Source of the DNA: Nocardioides terrigena
Lineage (GTDB): Bacteria; Actinomycetota; Actinomycetes; Propionibacteriales; Nocardioidaceae
DNA length: 64,000 nt
Assembly (NCBI RefSeq): GCF_003047265.1
Contig: NZ_PZYY01000008.1
Coordinates: forward strand, 62,001 to 126,000
Reading direction: 5' to 3'
The position numbers and the translations under genes were made by a program. Positions 59,154 through 64,000 of this stretch are shown piece by piece. Every line of letters begins with the position of its first letter. Within the stretch, counting starts at the first letter, position 1. The notes beneath the pieces were generated by a model that did no database searches, was not told the origin of the DNA, and saw only the letters and a program-made list of their open reading frames with translations.

Positions 59154-59777
59154 TCAGGCGCGGGCGAGCCACTCCACGAGCGGCCGCAGCGCCCGCCAGT
59201 CGTCGCGGACCAGCTCGAGCAGCTCGGGGGTGTGCACGACCGGCTCGAAGCCGATCGTCCGGCCGGCGAAGAGCTGCTTGTGCCGCAGCAGCCCGATCCG
59301 CGGGTGCTCCCGGTCGTAGCCGCGCGGCGCGGTCTTGAGCTGCTCGCCGCTCACCTCGAAGCCCTCGGCCTCGATCGCGGCCAGGATCCGTTCGAGCTCG
59401 GTGCCGCGGCGCTCCTCGGCCACCGCCGTCCGGAAGGCCGCGAGCTGCTCGCCGTCGGCGTCGTAGAAGCCGGCGCCGGTGCGGACCCCGCGCGCCGAGA
59501 CCTCGACGTACCACCCGGTGCGCGGCGCGACGCCGACGAAGGCGCCCTGGTGGGTCTTGTACGGCGTCTTGTCCTTCGCGAAGCGCACGTCGCGGTAGGG
59601 GCGGAACACCTTCGCGCTGCCGAACTCCGCCTCGAGGTCGGTGACCAGGGCGGTCATCGGGGCCTTCACGGACTCGGTCCAGACGGCCTTGTGGGCCTCC
59701 CAGAACGACTTGGTGTTGTCCATCTCGAGGTCGTCGTAGAAGTCGAGGGCGGCGACGGGGAATCCGGTGAAGCTCAC
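59154..59777 (-). CDS. DUF2461-family protein
   Basis: A 207-residue protein with FPVAALDFYDDLEMDNTKSF, WEAHKAVW, FRPYRDVRFAKDKTPYKTHQ and WYVEVSARGVRTGAGFYDAD, which define DUF2461. The role is unknown. GTG 59777 lies 6 nt after a TAGGGT -10. It is convergent with the anti-sigma-like gene (6 nt apart). Confidence 0.9.
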   Translation of the reverse strand: MSFTGFPVAALDFYDDLEMDNTKSFWEAHKAVWTESVKAPMTALVTDLEAEFGSAKVFRPYRDVRFAKDKTPYKTHQGAFVGVAPRTGWYVEVSARGVRTGAGFYDADGEQLAAFRTAVAEERRGTELERILAAIEAEGFEVSGEQLKTAPRGYDREHPRIGLLRHKQLFAGRTIGFEPVVHTPELLELVRDDWRALRPLVEWLARA

Positions 59778-59783
59778 CCGCCG

Positions 59784-59789
59784 ACCCTA
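59784..59789 (-). promoter_or_regulatory. Leaderless -10 box (TAGGGT)
   Basis: TAGGGT on the minus strand, 6 nt from the GTG of the DUF2461 gene. Confidence 0.55.
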
Positions 59790-59813
59790 GCGATCTCTGC
59801 CAGACTCACCGCC

Positions 59814-60818
59814 ATGAGCAGGCCCCACCTGGCATCCGTCGTCGAGGACCGGTGGAACCGCGCGCTCGGAGGTCTCCTCACGCGCGCCGGTTGGCAGCCG
59901 AGGATCGTGGGGTACGCCGGCTACGGCGGCGCCGACTTCGTGCGCGTCCTGGCCCGCGTGGTCCTGGACCGCCCCCCGGAGCGGAGCGGCCGCAGCAACG
60001 AGCTGCGGCGCGGGTGGCGCAACTTCCTCACCGCCGAGGTCGGCGGCGCCGAGGTCACGATCACCGTGGCCGGGGAGTCCTTCGTGGTGACCACGGACCG
60101 CTCCGGCATCGTCGATGCCCGCCTGCCCCGGGCCGGGCTCGCACCGGGCTGGCACCAGGTCGACCTCGCGGTCGACGGGGCGCAGCCGGGCACCGCGGAC
60201 GTCGTCGTGGTCGCCGACGACGAGGACTTCGGGATCGTCAGCGACATCGACGACACGGTGATCACGACGTGGCTCCCGCGCCTGCTGCTCGCGACGTACA
60301 ACACGTTCGTGCTCGCCGAGGAGGCGCGCAAGCCCGTCGACGGCATGGCCGAGCTGTACGCCGCGCTGCTCGCGGACCGCCCGGGCGCGCCCACGGTCTA
60401 CGTCTCCACCGGTCCGTGGAACGCCGCGCTCGCGCTGACGCGGTTCCTGGCCCACCACGGCTTCCCGCGCGGTCCGCTGCTGCTGACCGACTGGGGGCCC
60501 ACCAACACCGGGTGGTTCCGCAGCGGTCGCGAGCACAAGCTCGCCTGCCTGCGGGGCCTGGCCACGGACTTCCCGGCGATCAGCTGGGTGCTGGTCGGCG
60601 ACGACGGCCAGCGCGACCCGGTGATCTACGCGGAGTTCGCGCGCGAGCACCCGGAGCGCGTGCGGGCGATCGCGCTGCGGGAGCTGTCGATGGGCGAGCA
60701 GGTCCTCGCCCACGGCACGCCGACCGAGATGCGCGAGGACCCGGCGTGGCACGGCCGGCCGGAGGTCCGCGGCGCCGACGGCCACGAGCTCGCAGACCGG
60801 TTGCGCGACCTGGGGTGA
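59814..60818 (+). CDS. APP1/DUF2183-family phosphatidate phosphatase-like protein
   Basis: A 334-residue protein. An N-terminal beta-rich domain (up to about 135) precedes the HAD-like domain, whose catalytic motif is FGIVSDIDDTVITT (DxDxT). VYVSTGPWNAAL (motif with Ser/Thr), REHKLACLRGL (Lys) and WVLVGDDGQRDP follow. APP1 homologues dephosphorylate phosphatidic acid in yeast; bacterial roles are unknown. A CAGACT lies 7 nt before ATG 59814 and may be its -10. Confidence 0.88.
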   Translation: MSRPHLASVVEDRWNRALGGLLTRAGWQPRIVGYAGYGGADFVRVLARVVLDRPPERSGRSNELRRGWRNFLTAEVGGAEVTITVAGESFVVTTDRSGIVDARLPRAGLAPGWHQVDLAVDGAQPGTADVVVVADDEDFGIVSDIDDTVITTWLPRLLLATYNTFVLAEEARKPVDGMAELYAALLADRPGAPTVYVSTGPWNAALALTRFLAHHGFPRGPLLLTDWGPTNTGWFRSGREHKLACLRGLATDFPAISWVLVGDDGQRDPVIYAEFAREHPERVRAIALRELSMGEQVLAHGTPTEMREDPAWHGRPEVRGADGHELADRLRDLG

Positions 60819-60822
60819 GGCG

Positions 60823-61914
60823 TCAGCCGACCTCGGCCCAGACCTGCTCGTCGCCGGACTCGCCGAACGACGACACGGTCAGGATGCCGTCGGCGCACTC
60901 CGGCTCGCCGAGGAAGGCGTTGCCGGTCGACTCCGACTCGTAGGCCACGCTCAGTGCGGCGCCGTCCCAGCGCATCAGTCGGGCCGGGTCCGTACGCCGG
61001 GCCGGGTCGCGCACGAAGAACGCGTCCCCGCCGCAGGGGACCAGGGTGCCGGTGGTGCCCCTCCCCAGGGACTCCACAGCGCCGTCGACGCTCGCGCTGA
61101 AGCGGGCGACCTCCTGGCGCTGCTCGCGCGGCACCTCGGACCAGACGACCCCGGTCGAGCTCGGCGCGACGTCCCAGGCCGTGCACTCCGCCGGGCCCTC
61201 GACGGGCTGCGGCCGGCCCGTCTGGTCGAGCACGTGGACGGTGCGGCAGGCGACCGGGCGCGCGTCGTCGAAGGTCATCAGGCCGACCCCGTGCTCGTCC
61301 GCGGTCAGGTTGCTGAAGCCGGTCCGCGCGGGCGCGCACCAGCCGTCCTCGCCGTTGCCGTCGGAGACGGCCAGGGTGGCCAGGCAGTAGGCGCCGCCCT
61401 CGCCGAGCGTGGGGTACCAGAGGCTGTCGTCGTGCATGGCCCACGAGCCGCCGTTGGCGGGCTCGGGGGAGACGATCTCGGTGGGAGTGCTCGCCACCAG
61501 GTCGACCCGCACGGCCGCCCCGGTCGGGGTCGCGTTGCCCGCAGAGAAGGAGACCACGGCACGGTCGCCCTCGAGGAGCACCGCGTCGACGGTGCGGCCC
61601 TCGACGGCGGGTACGACGACGGGCTCGCCGTCGCCGACCGGCTCGAAGGTCACCTGGGTCTCGGTGGCGACGGCAGTCCAGCCCGCGCCGCGGAGGACCC
61701 GGTCCTCGACGGTGTGGCCGGTCGGCTGCCAGTCGAGGGGACCGGCGGTCCCGGTGCCCTCCGGCTCCGACGTCTCCGTCGTCTGCTCCGTGGGCTCCGG
61801 CGTCGGGCTGGTCGTCCCGTCCGGCTCGTCGGCACCGCCCGCGCAGGCCGTCAGCGCGCCGAGGGCGACGAGCAGGCCGCCCGCGAGCGTCGTACGGGCG
61901 CGCGTGCGCAGCAT
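60823..61914 (-). CDS. Secreted lipoprotein, beta-propeller-like
   Basis: A 363-residue protein. The signal ends in the lipobox LTAC (Cys near residue 24) and is followed by a Thr/Pro/Glu linker to about residue 60. The mature part is mainly short beta-strands with four or more Cys (GAYCLA, GWCAP, VACRT, AECTAWD, LVPCGG). No catalytic motif. TGATG overlap with the upstream C39-like gene shows an operon. Confidence 0.75.
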   Translation of the reverse strand: MLRTRARTTLAGGLLVALGALTACAGGADEPDGTTSPTPEPTEQTTETSEPEGTGTAGPLDWQPTGHTVEDRVLRGAGWTAVATETQVTFEPVGDGEPVVVPAVEGRTVDAVLLEGDRAVVSFSAGNATPTGAAVRVDLVASTPTEIVSPEPANGGSWAMHDDSLWYPTLGEGGAYCLATLAVSDGNGEDGWCAPARTGFSNLTADEHGVGLMTFDDARPVACRTVHVLDQTGRPQPVEGPAECTAWDVAPSSTGVVWSEVPREQRQEVARFSASVDGAVESLGRGTTGTLVPCGGDAFFVRDPARRTDPARLMRWDGAALSVAYESESTGNAFLGEPECADGILTVSSFGESGDEQVWAEVG

Positions 61915-63206
61915 CAGACGCCGACGTTGTGCTGGAAGTGCGCCTTGTTGGCCCGGAAGCTCTTGTAGGCGTTCTGCCACTGGGTGCGAGCGATGCGCGG
62001 CTCGGACGGGTCGAACTTGCTCTGGTCCCACGGCTCGAAGTAGCCGAGCTTGGGCCGACCGCCCGGGTTCTGGTCGAAGCCACGGCCGACCTGGAAGTGG
62101 CCGGAGGCGTCGTCGTCGAGGTAGGGGAAGTACTGCTTGAGCAGGATCGGGTGGAGCACCACGGGGGCGCGGTAGTCGTGGACGTGCTTCATCATCAGCA
62201 GGTACCACTGCTTGAAGGTGAAGTCACCGATGTCGAGCACGATGTACTCGCCGGCGTAGTCGGCGCCGCCCCACCCGGTGGTCTCGTTGACGGTGCGGAC
62301 CATGTCGGTGATCGCGGTGCCGGCGGTGGTGGTCCCGAGCTGATCGGCCCAGTAGGCCTGACCGCGCCGCGAGCCGTTCCAGCCCCAGCCGATCATCTGC
62401 GCCGCGGCCGGGCCGCACCAGTAGTAGCGCTGCTGCGGGCGCACCTGCTTCTGCTTGAGGATCGTGAAGGTCTCGGGGTACTCGGCCGCGGTCTTCGGGG
62501 ACGCGGCGGCCGGGGCCACGGGGGTGCTCGTCGACGTGGTCGTCGTCGTGTCGCGCGCCTGGGTGGAGAGCATCGCCTCGGGGTGGCGCTCGGCAAAGTC
62601 GGCCGGCAGCGGCACGCCCTGGATCTCGTGGCGCAGCAGCCAGACCTTGGCGACGGACGTGGCGGCGGCGGTCAGCTCGGCGCGCTCGGCGGCGGCGCGG
62701 GCCGTGGGGGTCCGACGGGCCTGCTGGCGCAGGGCCGCGGCGGGGTCGAGGTCACCGGTGCGCTCGCGGCCGGCGGGGGTGCTGCGGGCCATCCGGGCGG
62801 CGACCTCACGCTCGCTCGAGGTGGTCCAGCCGGTGCCGAGGCAGTAGCGCTGGCCGTCGAAGGTCGCGCACCGGGCGGCCGACTCGGCGAGGGCGCGGGT
62901 CGAGCTCCGGGCGGAGACCCGGGCGCTCAGGCCCTCGCGGACCACGCGGTCGATCTCCGCCTGCATCTCGGGCGTGACGACGCCGGGGCCGGCGGTGCTG
63001 CTCGTCCGCAACCCGGCGCCGGCCTGCGGCGTGATCGCGGCGTCGGGGGTCGAGCCGCCCGGCAGCAGCGGCGCCGTGGCGACCAGGAGCACGAGGGCTC
63101 CGAGGCCCGCCGCGACGGCGCGTCCGGGGCTCCGCCGACCGGGTGCGAGCGTCGTAGGACGCCTCGGCCGGCGGGTGGTGACGGGGGTGCGGTCCGAGAG
63201 GGGCAT
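61914..63206 (-). CDS. Secreted C39-like (papain-fold) peptidase-type protein
   Basis: A 430-residue exported protein. A basic N-terminus and membrane/signal helix (AVAAGLGALVLLVATAPLL) precede a coiled N-terminal region and a Thr/Ser linker (about 218-235). The C-terminal domain has QRYYWCGPAAAQMIGWGW with the probable nucleophile Cys-264 and SGHFQVGRGFD with the probable His-370. This is the pattern of C39-like cysteine peptidases. The target is unknown and there is no bacteriocin gene nearby. Met 63206 is the start; a hairpin lies upstream. Confidence 0.82.
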   Translation of the reverse strand: MPLSDRTPVTTRRPRRPTTLAPGRRSPGRAVAAGLGALVLLVATAPLLPGGSTPDAAITPQAGAGLRTSSTAGPGVVTPEMQAEIDRVVREGLSARVSARSSTRALAESAARCATFDGQRYCLGTGWTTSSEREVAARMARSTPAGRERTGDLDPAAALRQQARRTPTARAAAERAELTAAATSVAKVWLLRHEIQGVPLPADFAERHPEAMLSTQARDTTTTTSTSTPVAPAAASPKTAAEYPETFTILKQKQVRPQQRYYWCGPAAAQMIGWGWNGSRRGQAYWADQLGTTTAGTAITDMVRTVNETTGWGGADYAGEYIVLDIGDFTFKQWYLLMMKHVHDYRAPVVLHPILLKQYFPYLDDDASGHFQVGRGFDQNPGGRPKLGYFEPWDQSKFDPSEPRIARTQWQNAYKSFRANKAHFQHNVGV

Positions 63207-63338
63207 GGGGGAAGACCTCGATCAGAGCAGTGACGCGGACCGTCACACTGTCCCCTCTGATCACAAAGGGCGCAAGTTTCCCATCTGCCCCACGAGAACC
63301 ACGGGAGCGACACGCCGTGAGTTACATCGATGTCATTC

Positions 63339-63403
63339 GGGTAGTCCGTGACAAGCGGACCCCGGATTCGGTCTGAGAGGGGTCCGATCGTCACGGACTA
63401 CCC
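63339..63403. repeat. 65-nt near-perfect two-part hairpin
   Basis: GGGTAGTCCGTGAC (63339-63352) pairs with GTCACGGACTACCC (63390-63403). Inside, CGGACCCC (63356-63363) pairs with GGGGTCCG (63379-63386) around a 15-nt loop, with a symmetric 3/3 internal loop between the two stems. The 22 bp without a single mismatch are far beyond chance. No T-tract. It may be an operator, a structured RNA or a recombination site. Confidence 0.7.
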
Positions 63404-63454
63404 CGGAAACGGGTTAAGGCCCCGCCGGAATCCGTGGCGGAGCTTCTTGTGAAC

Positions 63455-63715
63455 TGGAGCGGATGACGAGACTCGAACTCGCGACATCGACGGTGGGCTG
63501 AGTGTCGCGCTCGGCGCGACACACTGACCTCTGGGAAAGACTGGAGCGGATGACGAGACTCGAACTCGCGACATCGACGGTGGGCTGAGTGTCGCGCTCG
63601 GCGCGACACACTGACCTCTGGGAAAGACTGGAGCGGATGACGAGACTCGAACTCGCGACATCGACGGTGGGCTGAGTGTCGCGCTCGGCGCGACACACTG
63701 ACCTCTGGGAAAGAC
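63455..63715. repeat. Three tandem 87-bp copies of the tRNA-Gly 3' end plus terminator
   Basis: The minus strand, downstream of tRNA-Gly(CCC), carries three 87-bp units (boundaries at 63455, 63542 and 63629). Each contains a hairpin, GTGTCGCGC-CGA-GCGCGACAC on the minus strand (63502-63522, 63589-63609, 63676-63696), and a copy of the last 35 nt of the tRNA including CCA. Each unit could act as an attachment-site-like or terminator-like element. It fills most of the 500-nt gap together with the hairpin at 63339. Confidence 0.88.
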
Positions 63716-63791
63716 TGGAGCGGATGACGAGACTCGAACTCGCGACATCGACCTTGGGAAGGTCGCGCTCTACCAACTGAGCTACATCCGC
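63716..63791 (-). tRNA. tRNA-Gly (anticodon CCC)
   Basis: A 76-nt cloverleaf with encoded CCA. Acceptor GCGGATG/CATCCGC, D-stem GCTC/GAGC, anticodon stem CGACC/GGTCG with loop TTCCCAA (anticodon CCC at 63756-63758), T-arm GCGAG-TTCGAGT-CTCGT, discriminator T. All conserved positions look normal. It is the 5' head of the tandem repeat array. Confidence 0.93.
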
Positions 63792-63850
63792 AGGATGCGC
63801 CGGAATCGTACCCGACCACCACCGGTCCCGTACGACGGGCGCACCGGCTC

Positions 63851-64000
63851 TCAGTCGGCCGGCAGGTGGAGCGGGGCGAGGGCGGGGCGTCGGGCGCTGA
63901 CGCTGTCGCCCGAGGAGCGCCCGGTGAGGCGACGGTGGATCCAGGGTGCGAGGCACTCGCGGGCCCACGCGGCGTTCTGCGCCCAGGCATCGCGGCGACC
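63851..64000 (-). CDS. SGNH/GDSL hydrolase, C-terminal fragment
   Basis: Only the last 49 residues are in the window; the gene runs off the right edge. The reading GRRDAWAQNAAWARECLAPW followed by IHRRLTGRSSGDSVSARRP matches the C-terminus common in actinobacterial SGNH/GDSL hydrolases (pattern PW(V/I)xRRLxGxSSGD). Catalytic residues are outside the window. Confidence 0.6.
   Translation of the reverse strand, partial: GRRDAWAQNAAWARECLAPWIHRRLTGRSSGDSVSARRPALAPLHLPAD

Noticed and set aside
63455..63715. CRISPR array or repeat-protein gene
   Set aside because: Units are identical over their full 87 bp and contain tRNA sequence; the open frames across them are by-products of a period divisible by three.

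Overview
The window is chromosomal DNA from a high-GC actinobacterium, most likely a member of the Nocardioidaceae (Nocardioides-like). This is inferred from the G+C content (about 70% by eye), a resuscitation-promoting factor, DUF4193, a mycothiol-dependent (maleylpyruvate isomerase-type) protein, a FadE5-type acyl-CoA dehydrogenase, SigE-family ECF sigma factors, frequent GTG starts, and many apparently leaderless genes with a TAnnnT -10 box 6-8 nt before the start codon. No species-level marker was seen.

Layout. 1-9.1 kb: an accessory-looking patchwork. It holds an RTX-type repeat protein, small SRPBCC and VOC proteins, an ECF sigma factor with its membrane-anchored partner, a DAPG-hydrolase-like gene with a deleted second copy nearby, a fragment of a STAS/SEC14 gene, a secreted EEP-fold phosphatase/nuclease, and the N-terminus of a phage-type tail sheath joined to a membrane segment. 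9.2-16.1 kb: a divergent tRNA-Gly(UCC), a nucleoside deaminase, a rifampin ADP-ribosyltransferase (arr), an Rpf, an acyl-CoA dehydrogenase, a P-loop GTPase-like protein, a PRISE-type reductase and small DUF proteins. 16.1-18.9 kb: SRPBCC and VOC proteins, a conserved hypothetical and a CynX/NimT-type MFS transporter.

18.9-38.1 kb is the metabolic heart of the window. A tightly overlapping minus-strand operon encodes a VOC protein, a GntR regulator, a two-subunit molybdenum hydroxylase (2Fe-2S plus Mo subunit, no FAD subunit), an AhpD-like protein, an alpha/beta hydrolase, a 3-hydroxyisobutyrate-dehydrogenase-like enzyme, a cupin and an FAH-family hydratase/hydrolase. It is divergent from a plus-strand operon with a fused E1 alpha/beta, an E2 and a Tat-exported amidohydrolase. 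A GntR-type palindrome lies between them. A CrtI/PYROXD2-like oxidoreductase then diverges from a branched-chain-type ABC importer whose LivM and LivG are one polypeptide, across a region with LacI-type palindromes. Together these look like uptake, hydroxylation, cleavage and oxidative decarboxylation of an unknown ring or amide substrate.

38.2-53.3 kb: a secreted beta-propeller phytase, a phospholipase D-like protein, a membrane protein behind a short leaderless uORF, a glycerophosphodiester phosphodiesterase, an SDR, a mycothiol-dependent-type protein, a thioredoxin-NHL protein, a tandem array of 63-bp palindromic repeats, a ferredoxin reductase-like flavoprotein, and a DesRK-type two-component system coupled to an ABC exporter. 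53.4-64 kb: FadE5, a TauE-type exporter with a cysteine-free Rrf2 regulator, a second ECF sigma/anti-sigma-like pair, DUF2461, an APP1-type phosphatase, a lipoprotein, a secreted C39-like protein, a large hairpin, tRNA-Gly(CCC) followed by three tandem 87-bp copies of its 3' end plus terminator, and the C-terminus of an SGNH hydrolase.
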